Shown here in pieces: positions 1-7,255 of a stretch of 26,409 nt of DNA. The translations under genes and the position numbers were made by a program. Within the stretch, counting starts at the first letter, position 1; each line of letters starts with the position of its first letter. The stretch comes from a virus. The notes beneath the pieces were generated by a model. It was not told the origin of the DNA, searched no databases, and saw nothing but the letters and a program-made list of their open reading frames with translations. The stretch is taken from positions 1 through 26,409 of the IMG/VR virus record IMGVR_UViG_3300009370_002315. The stretch is one strand, 5' to 3'.

Positions 1-1158
1 GCCTTGATCCCCTTGGTAACCTTGGAATCCTTGATAGCCTTGGTAACCTTGGAATCCTTGATAGCCTTGGTAACCTTGGAACCCTTGGTAACCAGCGCCT
101 TGATCACCCTGCACACCTTGGAATCCCTGATAACCTTGAGAACCCTGCACACCTTGAGCCCCTTGATCTCCGTCTGACGGTCCCTGTATACCTTGTATAC
201 CTTGTATACCTTGCCTGCCTTGTACACCCTGTACGCCCTGTTCTCCTTGCCTGCCCTGAGAACCTTGATTCCCTTGATTTCCTTGAAAACCTCGATTTCC
301 TTGTATCCCCTGTTGCCCTTGATTTCCTTGATTACCCTGATCGCCCTGATAACCTTGAGGTCCTTGGTCCCCCTTGTCACCAGCAACAGCAAATGAAACG
401 ACAACATCCTCGTGAAGAGAAAAAGAACCACTTCCACTAGCAATAAATTCTACAGGAATAATATGGGCTGCAGTATCACCGGCCCCACCTGACGTTGATT
501 GACCAGTAATATCCAATGTTAAAAACCTTGAAGAATCAGCTGTTTTAAAAACACGTAAAGTTCCTAAAGGATTATTAGTGGTGTTATCATCAAGGGACCT
601 ATTCCAGTCTAAAACTGAAACATTAAAAATATTAAAATCAGATAAAACAATTTTAGTAGTATTATTGTAATTGCTAGGTGAATTAATACCAATGTAAGAT
701 TTACCGGGCAATACACCTTCTCCTACTAACGTAGTTTTCCAGTTAAATTCTTGACTATCTCCACCGTATACACCTTGAGGGCCGTGGTTACCTTGAACTC
801 CCTGAACGCCTTGCTCACCCTGATCTCCATCAGATGGCCCCTGTACACCTTGAATACCTTGAAAACCTTGGAAACCTTGGAAGCCCTGATTACCTTGGAA
901 ACCTTGGAAGCCCTGATTACCTTGGTTTCCTTGGTTTCCTTGGTCCCCTTGAAAACCTTGAAATCCTTGATTACCTTGAACACCCTGATAACCTTGAAAA
1001 CCTTGGTACCCTCTGTATACAGCGCTTCCCTCTACACCTTGATGACCCTGTGCACCTTGGGCTCCTTGTGCGCCTGCAGTCGCGGTTGCAGAGGTGCTCC
1101 CCGCCACTACAGCGGTAGCGTCTGATCGACCACTAACTATAACTTCTACGGTAGACAT
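1..1158 (-). CDS. Collagen-like tail fibre / virion surface protein (3' end outside window)
   Basis: Reading from the ATG at 1156-1158, the frame stays open for 386 codons to the window edge without a stop. After a roughly 28-residue Ser/Thr/Ala-rich start come Gly-X-Gln triplets (GFQ, GYQ, GVQ, GNQ) to about residue 123. A non-collagenous domain follows (about 124-258), then a second triplet block from residue 260 to the edge. Such Gly-X-Y blocks are known from phage fibres, where they form stiff trimeric rods. Both blocks contain a GPSDGDQG interruption, suggesting internal duplication. The gene starts 3 nt after the stop of the 128-aa gene upstream, so it is probably co-transcribed with it. 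A role as a fibre or head decoration is inferred from the repeats and from its place after the capsid genes. The receptor-binding end, if any, is not in view. Confidence 0.85.
   Translation of the reverse strand, partial: MSTVEVIVSGRSDATAVVAGSTSATATAGAQGAQGAQGHQGVEGSAVYRGYQGFQGYQGVQGNQGFQGFQGDQGNQGNQGNQGFQGFQGNQGFQGFQGFQGIQGVQGPSDGDQGEQGVQGVQGNHGPQGVYGGDSQEFNWKTTLVGEGVLPGKSYIGINSPSNYNNTTKIVLSDFNIFNVSVLDWNRSLDDNTTNNPLGTLRVFKTADSSRFLTLDITGQSTSGGAGDTAAHIIPVEFIASGSGSFSLHEDVVVSFAVAGDKGDQGPQGYQGDQGNQGNQGQQGIQGNRGFQGNQGNQGSQGRQGEQGVQGVQGRQGIQGIQGIQGPSDGDQGAQGVQGSQGYQGFQGVQGDQGAGYQGFQGYQGYQGFQGYQGYQGFQGYQGDQG
21..74. repeat. Perfect 27-bp tandem duplication in collagen coding DNA
   Basis: Positions 21-47 and 48-74 are identical 27-bp units, each coding three collagen triplets on the minus strand. 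The repeat is exact at DNA level, which goes beyond what conservation of the protein pattern needs, so it is probably recent. In-frame gain or loss would change rod length by nine residues. Confidence 0.85.
865..918. repeat. Second perfect 27-bp tandem duplication in the first collagen block
   Basis: Positions 865-891 and 892-918 are identical 27-bp units, again nine codons. The sequence differs from the unit at 21-74 but the period is the same, so both collagen blocks appear to grow by nine-residue steps. Confidence 0.85.
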
Positions 1159-1161
1159 TTT

Positions 1162-1548
1162 TTAATAAGTATAACCGCCTTTTGTAACCTCAGGGTAAAC
1201 ATTAAATTTACCTTTAACAGCCTTGTCTACAAATTGTCCTACACCCGCACCACTATAAATTTCTATACCATATACCCCTTCCATCACTGGTAAATTCTGG
1301 GTTTGACTAGCATAAAGTTTAATATCAAAGTAACCACTTTGAGCAAGCCCCGAAACCCCAGAAGGTTTTAAGTTCATCATAATACCGGTATCTCCATAAC
1401 GGTATTTTGCAACGCCACTTACCTCATAACCAGTGGTTCCCAAATAAGGGTCGGACAAATAGTAAGGATTTCCACCAGTTCCTTTTACCTGAAAACGAAC
1501 AAAAAATTCCGAACCCTGAGTAACATTAAAATGATAGGTGCTTGCCAT
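1162..1548 (-). CDS. Small virion-like protein, function unknown
   Basis: A 128-aa protein starting MASTYHFNVTQGSEF, with no signal peptide and no long hydrophobic stretch. It is rich in Gly, Tyr and alternating polar/apolar residues, which suggests a beta-rich fold. Similar short proteins with an N-terminal 'xxYxFxVxQGxxF' start are common among structural genes of marine T4-like phages, but I cannot assign a specific homologue. It lies directly upstream of the collagen-like fibre, so a fibre base, adaptor or other virion role is plausible. There is no clear Shine-Dalgarno site; instead a GTGTAATAT motif lies 17 nt before the ATG. Confidence 0.75.
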   Translation of the reverse strand: MASTYHFNVTQGSEFFVRFQVKGTGGNPYYLSDPYLGTTGYEVSGVAKYRYGDTGIMMNLKPSGVSGLAQSGYFDIKLYASQTQNLPVMEGVYGIEIYSGAGVGQFVDKAVKGKFNVYPEVTKGGYTY

Positions 1549-1557
1549 TACACCTCA

Positions 1558-1565
1558 TATTACAC
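1558..1565 (-). promoter_or_regulatory. Putative late promoter core GTGTAATA
   Basis: On the minus strand, AAAGTGTAATATGAGG lies 17 nt upstream of the ATG at 1548. It matches the motif seen before other genes here and resembles the T4 late core TATAAATA. If used as in T4, the transcript would start 1-3 nt before the ATG. Confidence 0.45.
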
Positions 1566-1601
1566 TTTTTTACATTAAAATTACTCTTTAAACAATAGAA
1601 A

Positions 1602-2012
1602 TTATCTTCCCTCTCGCAAAATTTTAAGGACGTTTTCGGGGATATCCGTACCGGCAACATCATTAGTTTGCGGTGGGGCAATGTATTGATTACGATACTT
1701 ACGAAATTCCCTCATTAATCTCTTGGTCAATTGATCTCTATTGTCTACAGGCATTAAACCCATTTTAGCGGCATGCATTTGAAGATCGGTACGATTCATG
1801 CCATCAATTTGATGCTTATATTCATGTTCCTCAATTGCACCATAACGACTTGTTCCGTCATCACCCCAAATTTGATCTAAAGTGGTGGGTTTTGTTTTTT
1901 CAACTTGACCATTTGTTTGAGATAATTCTTCTACTGATTTAGATTTTTTACGAGCAGAAGCTTTTTTAGGAGTTCCCTTAGATTTTGAAACATTTTTTTT
2001 AGATTTAGGCAT
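1602..2012 (-). CDS. Lysine-rich protein with SAP-like helix-turn-helix segment
   Basis: I take the ATG at 2010-2012 (MPKSKKNVSK) as the start, because AAAGGA lies about 9-10 nt upstream. An in-frame start 12 codons earlier has no such site. The 136-aa product has a strongly basic, Ser/Lys-rich first 30 residues and an acidic/polar middle. Near residues 75-105 a segment (LQMHAAKMGL...DQLTKRLMREF) matches the pattern of SAP domains, which bind DNA or act as small helical adaptors. It is the first gene after the terminator behind the capsid gene. A nucleoid-associated or head-related role is possible; no function is firmly recognised. Confidence 0.7.
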   Translation of the reverse strand: MPKSKKNVSKSKGTPKKASARKKSKSVEELSQTNGQVEKTKPTTLDQIWGDDGTSRYGAIEEHEYKHQIDGMNRTDLQMHAAKMGLMPVDNRDQLTKRLMREFRKYRNQYIAPPQTNDVAGTDIPENVLKILREGR

Positions 2013-2063
2013 AATAATATATTCCTTTAAAATTAAAGTACACCACAAAAAGCAAAAAATAAA

Positions 2064-2090
2064 GAAAAAACCCCCGCCCGAAGGCGGGGG
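2064..2090 (-). terminator. Strong rho-independent terminator after the capsid gene
   Basis: On the minus strand the DNA reads CCCCCGCC-TTCG-GGCGGGGG followed by a run of T: an 8-bp GC stem with the very stable UUCG loop. It sits 26 nt past the stop of the major capsid gene and is the strongest terminator in the window. Confidence 0.92.
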
Positions 2091-2115
2091 TTATAATTAA
2101 TTAAGGTATTAAACC

Positions 2116-3297
2116 TTAATCGCCAGCCCGTAGGTTCATACCCACGATAGCACGGGCGTCGAGACAGACACGACCCTCTTCCAAGAAGCCGTACCAACCC
2201 ATCTTGTCCGCGCGAGCGGCATAGAACTGATCGTCGGGGATAGCCGTAAAGGTTTCTCCTCCTTCGCCTCGAGCAACGGGTCGCACAAATGCACCCTTGC
2301 TGTTGTCGATGCCAACGATAAGGTCATCACCATCACCAAGCTCGAACTGATAGTCCGAGCCAGTGCTGCCATTAATATCAGGATACTCAGTAGTGCCAGC
2401 AAATGTACTAAATAACGTAGTATACTTTTTACCGTTACCACTAGTGTCATTACCAAATTCAAGCATTTGGTGAATGTTCACGCCGTAGATTTCCTGACTA
2501 CCAGCAGCCTTAAAGATGTCAGTTCTTACTTGATCAGGAAGATCGGTAACCGAGTTTCCAGCAGTAGAACCGCCAACCGCGTTATACGCAAAGGCTCTAA
2601 TATCGCCCACCTTTTCAGGAGACATATACAAGTCGGTGATTCCTTTGCTGTATGCAGCAGCAGGAGTACCTCCAGCATAAGACTCGTTGATACGGGCCAT
2701 ACGTTCCATGATTTCATTTAAGTCTTGCAAAGCAAATGTTTTAGAGAAACCAGCGCTAGTCCCTTCTCCAACAGAACTGAGAAAGTGCCGTAACGTAGTT
2801 CCAGCAGCAGGACTGGTCGTGGCTTCCGCCAAGGCCTTTAAGATAATAGCCCATGCATTTCTATCTTGCTTCACAACAATCTCATTCGCCATTCTTTCGA
2901 TAGCCTTGCTAACCACGTCTAAGCGAGCTTTACGAGCATAACGCTTATTCATGCTAACGGCACTATCTAAACGATAGGTCGAGATTTTAAGTTCTTGCAG
3001 ACCCTCAACATGTGAGGTGGGTAAACCACCAGCCATGTTTTGGCTCCACACCTGAATGAAGTTATCGCCTTCATTGTAATAAAGGTCTAAAGGATAGCTC
3101 GGGCTATCATCTTCATCGTAAGGTGCGTCTGAATAAATATTCGCAGCAGTAGCAGCCTGATAAATAACCTGTCTCACAACCGGTCCCAGAAAAGCTGCAA
3201 ATGCCTCCGACGCTTCTTTAGCAACAGCAGGATTTTTAGAACCCATCGCTTTGATAAGCTCTACCTGCTCGGGGGTATTTTTTAATTTTAATCTCAT
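2116..3297 (-). CDS. Major capsid protein (HK97-fold, distant gp23-like)
   Basis: A 393-aa soluble protein without signal or membrane segments, in the usual order after protease-scaffold and a decoration-like protein, and just before a strong terminator. An N-terminal helical part (about 1-50) is followed by a long charged helix region (about 110-160, DVVSKAIERMANEIVVKQDR), typical of the spine helix of HK97-fold capsid proteins, and by Gly-rich beta segments. A TAGGAG site about 10 nt before the ATG predicts strong translation. Codon use is visibly more G+C rich than in neighbours such as the tubulin or glycan genes, as expected for a very highly expressed protein. The assignment rests on context and overall pattern; I see no signature motif that fixes the exact family. 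Confidence 0.85.
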   Translation of the reverse strand: MRLKLKNTPEQVELIKAMGSKNPAVAKEASEAFAAFLGPVVRQVIYQAATAANIYSDAPYDEDDSPSYPLDLYYNEGDNFIQVWSQNMAGGLPTSHVEGLQELKISTYRLDSAVSMNKRYARKARLDVVSKAIERMANEIVVKQDRNAWAIILKALAEATTSPAAGTTLRHFLSSVGEGTSAGFSKTFALQDLNEIMERMARINESYAGGTPAAAYSKGITDLYMSPEKVGDIRAFAYNAVGGSTAGNSVTDLPDQVRTDIFKAAGSQEIYGVNIHQMLEFGNDTSGNGKKYTTLFSTFAGTTEYPDINGSTGSDYQFELGDGDDLIVGIDNSKGAFVRPVARGEGGETFTAIPDDQFYAARADKMGWYGFLEEGRVCLDARAIVGMNLRAGD

Positions 3298-3323
3298 TTT
3301 AAATTTTCTCCTATATTAAAATG

Positions 3324-3878
3324 TTAGAGTTCAAGTTTAACGAGAACGGATTTATTGGTGGCATCAACATTACCCAAGGCCTTACCAACAACCTTTTGAT
3401 CGGTACCAGCGAAACCAGTCGTTAACTGACCGTTGGCATCCACATAAAGGGCTTGGTTGGGCTCAGGCGATTGTGCTGAAATGGTATCACCACTCACCAA
3501 GAAGATACCCTTCGTAACCACAGGAACGGCTTGACCACTAAGTGCCACTTCCATTTCCGCAACTTTACGCGGGTTATAAATAAGCTTCTCGCCATTTTCA
3601 TCGGTCTCCTTCACGTCGTGAAGAAGCATTCCCAATGGACGAGCATCACCAGTTAAGGCTCCTCTCACCATTGCCTGAACGCCGTAGCGTTGACTTTGAA
3701 CATCAACATAAGATGCCCCCACGTTGCCAAGCATCTGAAGTTCATCAGATTCCATCCATCCCGTTTGAATGGTTACAACCGTACCTCTATAAGCAGGCAC
3801 CGTTCCACTCCAACGAAAAAGATTGATGACATCGTGCTCATCGTAATCCCTGAAGGGTTTTAATTTGCTATTAGCCAT
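3324..3878 (-). CDS. Capsid decoration (cement)-like protein
   Basis: A 184-aa soluble protein between the scaffold-protease and capsid genes. The C-terminal part (about 120-184) carries a pattern ending QKVVGKALGNVDATNKSVL, close to the end motif of DUF2190-type capsid cement proteins, and the N-terminal part has short beta-rich segments. The start is supported by AAGGA 8 nt upstream. Codon use is G+C rich like the capsid gene, which suggests a protein made in similar amounts. A head decoration or stabilising role is inferred from motif and position; another abundant head protein remains possible. Confidence 0.68.
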   Translation of the reverse strand: MANSKLKPFRDYDEHDVINLFRWSGTVPAYRGTVVTIQTGWMESDELQMLGNVGASYVDVQSQRYGVQAMVRGALTGDARPLGMLLHDVKETDENGEKLIYNPRKVAEMEVALSGQAVPVVTKGIFLVSGDTISAQSPEPNQALYVDANGQLTTGFAGTDQKVVGKALGNVDATNKSVLVKLEL

Positions 3879-3904
3879 AATATTTTTCCTTTTTTAATAA
3901 TAAA

Positions 3905-4645
3905 CTATTGAGTAATCTCAAACTGGTCCACGTTAAAAGCTGACTTGTATTTATCATAAACAGTGGGTTCAGAAGCGTCCGTTGTGGCAGGAACAGCAGC
4001 GGTTGTTTCAACCTCTGCGTCGTCCAACACCTCATCGAGGGTTCCAGCAGCGCTTTCTTCTTCCACAGCCTCAGTTTCTACATCAGCAGCTTTAACGTCT
4101 TTTTTGAAGTCTACCTCGCCTTCTTCATCAGCGGTTTCCTTACGCTTGGGGCCTTTACCATGATGACCCTTTTTCTTGCGATCATCATCAGGGATATCAC
4201 CCTTATTGCCTCCATACTTTTGGCGACTTAAAAGAACTTCCATTTTCTTAGAATAACTATCAAAGTCTTCGTCACTCATATCTTTGATATCAGTAGCAAT
4301 GACTTGACGATGCTCATCTAAAAGTTCGTATTCTGCATCAAAGTGAGCCATCCGCTCATTAAACTTGGCCTCAGCCAATTGAGCTAGTTGTTCTGCCTTG
4401 ATGGTGTCAAGCTCCTGCTTCATTGCTTCCATTTCCTCTTTTAAACCATCATGGTCTTTAACGAGGGAGGCATGCTCTTCTTCAGCAGCTTTTAATTTAT
4501 CTTGAACTTCAGTTTGCTTCTGTGAATAACTCTCAGAAGCTTCTTGAAGTTGGTTCTCGATGAAATCCACGATGACGGAAGCCTTTAATTCTCCCGCTAC
4601 AAGAGACTCATCCTGAATATCTTGGATATTTTTAATTTTTTCCAT
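3905..4645 (-). CDS. Nested scaffold protein from internal start
   Basis: Within the protease-scaffold frame, the ATG at 4643-4645 (MEKIKNIQDIQDES) is codon 286 and lies just after the Ser/Lys linker. GGAG at 4655-4658 is 9 nt upstream, an ideal spacing and better than the signal of the full-length start. Translation from here would give a 246-aa coiled-coil scaffold without the protease. This fits the need for many scaffold copies per protease and is known from lambda-type heads. Internal initiation is inferred, not shown. Confidence 0.6.
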   Translation of the reverse strand: MEKIKNIQDIQDESLVAGELKASVIVDFIENQLQEASESYSQKQTEVQDKLKAAEEEHASLVKDHDGLKEEMEAMKQELDTIKAEQLAQLAEAKFNERMAHFDAEYELLDEHRQVIATDIKDMSDEDFDSYSKKMEVLLSRQKYGGNKGDIPDDDRKKKGHHGKGPKRKETADEEGEVDFKKDVKAADVETEAVEEESAAGTLDEVLDDAEVETTAAVPATTDASEPTVYDKYKSAFNVDQFEITQ

Positions 4646-5500
4646 AATTATATTCTCCGTCTTCTTATGATTTGTTACATTATTTTCTTTAGATTGAGAA
4701 CTGTTTTTTTCCTCAATTTGACTCTTTTCTGTACTTTTTACACTAACTTCGTTGTCCTTTTGAGTGGCGGTAGCAACCCCTTTTACATCAGCAGCGGGAG
4801 TTTCTGTTAGGCCGATACCTAAAGGTACAACATCATTTATTACCTGTCGGTAAATTGACTTACCATCTTCTGTCTGGCCCGACCCACCAAAACTTTTTAA
4901 AGAAGACTTTAATTGATCTATTTTTTCAATATCGGTTATAATTTGCGCATTTTCTAGGTTCTTTTCTTCGCCTCCTAATACCACGATATTATATTCGTTA
5001 AACCCCAGTTCCCAACTGGCGGAAATTTTCAAGTAATCATCACTCGTTGGATCACTTGAGTTTTCAATCATGTCAGTTAATTCACTATTAACTACTTTCC
5101 AGATTACACCACCTAAAGCTATATTAAAAGGCGAATTTGTATCCTTTACCTCTTCAGCAGTTAAAACTCTATCAGTACCAAATTCACTAAAACCAGCTGT
5201 TAAAATAACACCTACTACTTTTTGTCTATTGTGTTCGATATTAATAGGCTTATTAATAAAATTATTATACATGGCTAATGCCGTAGGGGTATCTACTACA
5301 TCTCCATTTTTATTAACCCTATTAGCTACACAAGCATTAAATGCCACGGGTAGTAAATCTACATCTTTCGATGTGTCAATATTAGGAATAAAATCAGCTA
5401 CCTCCATTAAACTGGCCATAGCGAGATATTTATCCTTTTCTTCTGAAACTAAAGGTTTAATTTCAGAGCTAAAAATCGTGGTATACTTGTGAGTTTTCAT
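3905..5500 (-). CDS. Prohead protease fused to capsid scaffold
   Basis: A 531-aa two-part protein. Residues 1 to about 235 look like a serine prohead protease of the gp21/S78 kind: INKPINIEHNRQKVVGVI gives the candidate catalytic His90, and YLKISASWEL gives a candidate catalytic Ser160 or Ser162. A Ser/Lys/Glu-rich linker (about 245-280) leads to a scaffold-like part: coiled coil (about 310-400), a basic patch (GHHGKGPKRK) and an acidic tail. Separate protease and scaffold genes are more usual; fusion with a nested scaffold start recalls lambda C/Nu3. No Shine-Dalgarno site is evident before the full-length ATG, whereas an internal ATG has one. It lies just upstream of the decoration-like and capsid genes. 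Confidence 0.85.
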   Translation of the reverse strand: MKTHKYTTIFSSEIKPLVSEEKDKYLAMASLMEVADFIPNIDTSKDVDLLPVAFNACVANRVNKNGDVVDTPTALAMYNNFINKPINIEHNRQKVVGVILTAGFSEFGTDRVLTAEEVKDTNSPFNIALGGVIWKVVNSELTDMIENSSDPTSDDYLKISASWELGFNEYNIVVLGGEEKNLENAQIITDIEKIDQLKSSLKSFGGSGQTEDGKSIYRQVINDVVPLGIGLTETPAADVKGVATATQKDNEVSVKSTEKSQIEEKNSSQSKENNVTNHKKTENIIMEKIKNIQDIQDESLVAGELKASVIVDFIENQLQEASESYSQKQTEVQDKLKAAEEEHASLVKDHDGLKEEMEAMKQELDTIKAEQLAQLAEAKFNERMAHFDAEYELLDEHRQVIATDIKDMSDEDFDSYSKKMEVLLSRQKYGGNKGDIPDDDRKKKGHHGKGPKRKETADEEGEVDFKKDVKAADVETEAVEEESAAGTLDEVLDDAEVETTAAVPATTDASEPTVYDKYKSAFNVDQFEITQ

Positions 5501-5506
5501 TTTGTT

Positions 5507-5659
5507 TTAAACATCAGGTTTATTTTCATCATTATCACAATGATGACAACGGCAATCGCAGGATTCATCCGTACAGTTGTTACAGTCCTTTTTGCATTTA
5601 ATCTCGCCACCAGAAAGGTGGCCCTCTTTACCATTGCACTGCAATTTAATATTTTTCAT
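5507..5659 (-). CDS. Small cysteine-rich protein, putative metal-binding
   Basis: A 50-aa frame from the ATG at 5657-5659 to TAA, filling the gap between the 178-aa gene and the protease gene on the same strand. It has eight cysteines, mostly clustered (KCKKDCNNC then DESCDCRCHHC), and three histidines, with an acidic tail. The density of Cys suggests binding of one or two zinc ions or a redox role. There is no strong Shine-Dalgarno site. It starts 11 nt after the previous stop, so expression by read-through of ribosomes is likely. No family is recognised. Confidence 0.6.
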   Translation of the reverse strand: MKNIKLQCNGKEGHLSGGEIKCKKDCNNCTDESCDCRCHHCDNDENKPDV

Positions 5660-5670
5660 AAAATTTTTTA

Positions 5671-6207
5671 TTAATATCTAAAATCAAAATCTAGTTTTTG
5701 ATAATCATCAAGATATAATTCATCAACATTTTTAAAATCATAATTCAGTTCATATTTTTCAATATCAGCGCGGGCTGTAATAAAATCTTGCTCTTCAGGA
5801 AGCCACTGTTCAGTTGCATCTATTTCAGTTACAGGCACGCCCACAGCAATAATACTTGCCGAACAAGAAGCAAGGGTTTGTCTGTCTCCACTTAGCAAAC
5901 GTAAAAAAGCATTAACACGGGCCATTGCCCATTCACCATTCCCCGTTTTTAATTCGTAAGGTTGAGCGTAAACATTTCCTGCTGCTCGCCGGTACACCTT
6001 TTTTAAAGCACTTAACGATACCTGACGCTCATATTTTGAATTATGTTCTTCCATTTTTTGAGTTAACGCCTCTATTACTTTTACGGAAAATTTAATAGCT
6101 TGCTCGTCCGAGGTACCTTCAGAAGAAGCGCTAATATCTTCTTTAATCTCATCCTGATTTAAGTCAGATTGAGCAGGCTCATTTAATTCAAAATCTAGCT
6201 GGTTCAT
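5671..6207 (-). CDS. Virion-associated protein with KVY-R...W-ARV-FL module
   Basis: A 178-aa acidic protein. Residues 68-105 (LKKVYRRAAG ... EWAMARVNAFLRLL) match a short module that recurs in many phage proteins, often in structural genes, with the pattern KxVYxRG...W(A)xARVxxFL. Its function is not known. The flanks (1-45 and 135-178) are strongly acidic. As first gene of the capsid cluster, ahead of the protease-scaffold, it may be a head or neck component. There is no Shine-Dalgarno site, but a GTGTATAATT motif lies 19 nt upstream. Confidence 0.7.
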   Translation of the reverse strand: MNQLDFELNEPAQSDLNQDEIKEDISASSEGTSDEQAIKFSVKVIEALTQKMEEHNSKYERQVSLSALKKVYRRAAGNVYAQPYELKTGNGEWAMARVNAFLRLLSGDRQTLASCSASIIAVGVPVTEIDATEQWLPEEQDFITARADIEKYELNYDFKNVDELYLDDYQKLDFDFRY

Positions 6208-6213
6208 TATATA

Positions 6214-6227
6214 ATAAATTATACACC
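6214..6227 (-). promoter_or_regulatory. Putative late promoter core GGTGTATAATTT
   Basis: On the minus strand, GGTGTATAATTTATT starts 19-20 nt before the ATG at 6207, the first gene of the capsid cluster. It matches the recurrent motif of this window, and TATAAT itself is present. Predicted leader length is only a few bases. Confidence 0.5.
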
Positions 6228-6254
6228 TAAATAATAAAAAATAAATATTTTTTT

Positions 6255-6282
6255 ACAAAAAAACCACGCTTTATAAGCGTGG
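6255..6282 (-). terminator. Rho-independent terminator
   Basis: On the minus strand CCACGCT-TATA-AGCGTGG is followed directly by a run of T (6257-6263). It ends the lysis/lipoprotein operon, 28 nt past the stop of the 72-aa lipoprotein gene, and insulates it from the capsid cluster. Confidence 0.88.
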
Positions 6283-6309
6283 CCTGTGTGTTAGAATGTA
6301 ATTGTTAAA

Positions 6310-6528
6310 TTACTTCTTTTTTTCTGCTTTTGCAGTTGGCAATGGAACATCCAAATTTACCAATGGAGCCGTTACAGAAAGCCCCTTTTTACCTGCGGAC
6401 ACACCCACTAAGGCGTCTTTGTTTGCCGCACCCCCTACAGTAAGAGAAGGGAGTTTTTGAGTAACAGCACACCCCACCATAAGAGGTAGAGTAGCTCCAA
6501 CAATACTTAATTTAATGTATTTATTCAT
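6310..6528 (-). CDS. Small lipoprotein, unknown function
   Basis: A 72-aa protein with a basic start, a hydrophobic stretch and a lipobox-like LMVGC (Cys20), so it is probably exported, lipidated and held in the outer or inner membrane. The mature part is about 53 residues, Gly/Ala/Val rich with a Lys-rich end, and is not Pro-rich like classic Rz1. AAGG lies about 9 nt before the ATG. It follows the C39-like lipoprotein gene and precedes a strong terminator. A role in lysis or in changing the surface of the infected cell is possible but unproven. Confidence 0.65.
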   Translation of the reverse strand: MNKYIKLSIVGATLPLMVGCAVTQKLPSLTVGGAANKDALVGVSAGKKGLSVTAPLVNLDVPLPTAKAEKKK

Positions 6529-6579
6529 GTTAGTACCTTTTATAAGGTAGAGTCATGTTAACTGGTATTTGAAAAAGGA

Positions 6580-7080
6580 TCAAGATTTTTTTGGGTTAAT
6601 TAATAAAACCATTTTTACAATAGTTTTAGATCCATAAAAAGTCTTGATATGTGCATCTACAGGAAAACACATCCAATGATAATCTAAACCCCCTGCTTTT
6701 TTTACTAATATTATTGCTACGCTTTTTGGATGTAAGGAGTCTATATTTTTTACCTCTGTAAGAATATAACCGTGTTCTTTAAGAAAAGCTTTAATTTCAC
6801 TAGGCCACGTTATCGAACGGGCTTCTGTATCGAATAAAGCTAAAAGAGTTCTGGCAATATCCCCACCCTCTTGGATGTTATAGCTTATTTCCTTTATGGT
6901 GATATGATGATTTAGCTTTTTTAAAGCCTTATATAAAGCCTTGGGACCGCAACTATTAACATGAATAGGGTCTTTATTTATTTTGTAGAGATAACGGTTA
7001 GCTGGGGTTTCTTTTAAAGACTGTAAAATACCGCACCCTGAAAGCATCAAAATGCAAAACATTGCAATACTTTTAATCAT
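6580..7080 (-). CDS. Lipoprotein with C39-peptidase-like catalytic set
   Basis: A 166-aa protein with a type II signal: hydrophobic start and lipobox LSGC (Cys16). The mature part has the hallmarks of papain-like C39 peptidases: Cys44 in NSCGPKALYKALKK at the head of a helix, His135 in DYHWMCF, and Asp142 in PVDAHIK. C39 peptidases cut leader peptides after double glycine, and lone C39-like domains occur as lipoproteins of unknown target. The 58-aa gene upstream overlaps its start by ATGA, so translation is coupled. A phage envelope-bound protease could act in lysis, in superinfection exclusion or on host envelope proteins. The exact activity is open, and the Asn/Gln residue of the oxyanion hole cannot be fixed with certainty. 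Confidence 0.65.
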   Translation of the reverse strand: MIKSIAMFCILMLSGCGILQSLKETPANRYLYKINKDPIHVNSCGPKALYKALKKLNHHITIKEISYNIQEGGDIARTLLALFDTEARSITWPSEIKAFLKEHGYILTEVKNIDSLHPKSVAIILVKKAGGLDYHWMCFPVDAHIKTFYGSKTIVKMVLLINPKKS

Positions 7081-7253
7081 TTTACTTCTTTAAGTTTTTG
7101 TTCAAATTCCTTTTTTAAAGCTCTAATAATTAATAAACCTCTCATCGCAACTTTATGATCATGATTAGAGCCGGTGGTTTGTAACCCCTTAAAATAATTT
7201 TCCCGTCGTTTTAAAACTTCCATAATTTCATTATGAAATAAATAGTACCTCAT
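7077..7253 (-). CDS. Small charged helical protein, unknown
   Basis: A 58-aa frame from the ATG at 7251-7253 to a TGA that overlaps the ATG of the C39-like lipoprotein gene (ATGA). It starts 2 nt after the stop of the i-spanin-like gene. The product (MRYYLFHNEI ... EQKLKEVK) is rich in Lys, Arg and Glu and probably mostly helical, without a membrane segment. The tight packing on both sides supports a real gene. No function is recognised. Confidence 0.6.
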   Translation of the reverse strand: MRYYLFHNEIMEVLKRRENYFKGLQTTGSNHDHKVAMRGLLIIRALKKEFEQKLKEVK

Positions 7254-7255
7254 TT

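Noticed and set aside
1-400. Regular short repeats resembling a CRISPR-like or minisatellite array
   Set aside because: The repeats follow codon phase and code Gly-X-Gln collagen triplets in one long minus-strand frame; there are no spacers.
193-1125. Plus- and minus-strand reading frames of 67-124 codons made of repeated Leu/Thr or Lys/Val units
   Set aside because: They are out-of-frame readings of the collagen repeat; repetition keeps them free of stops.
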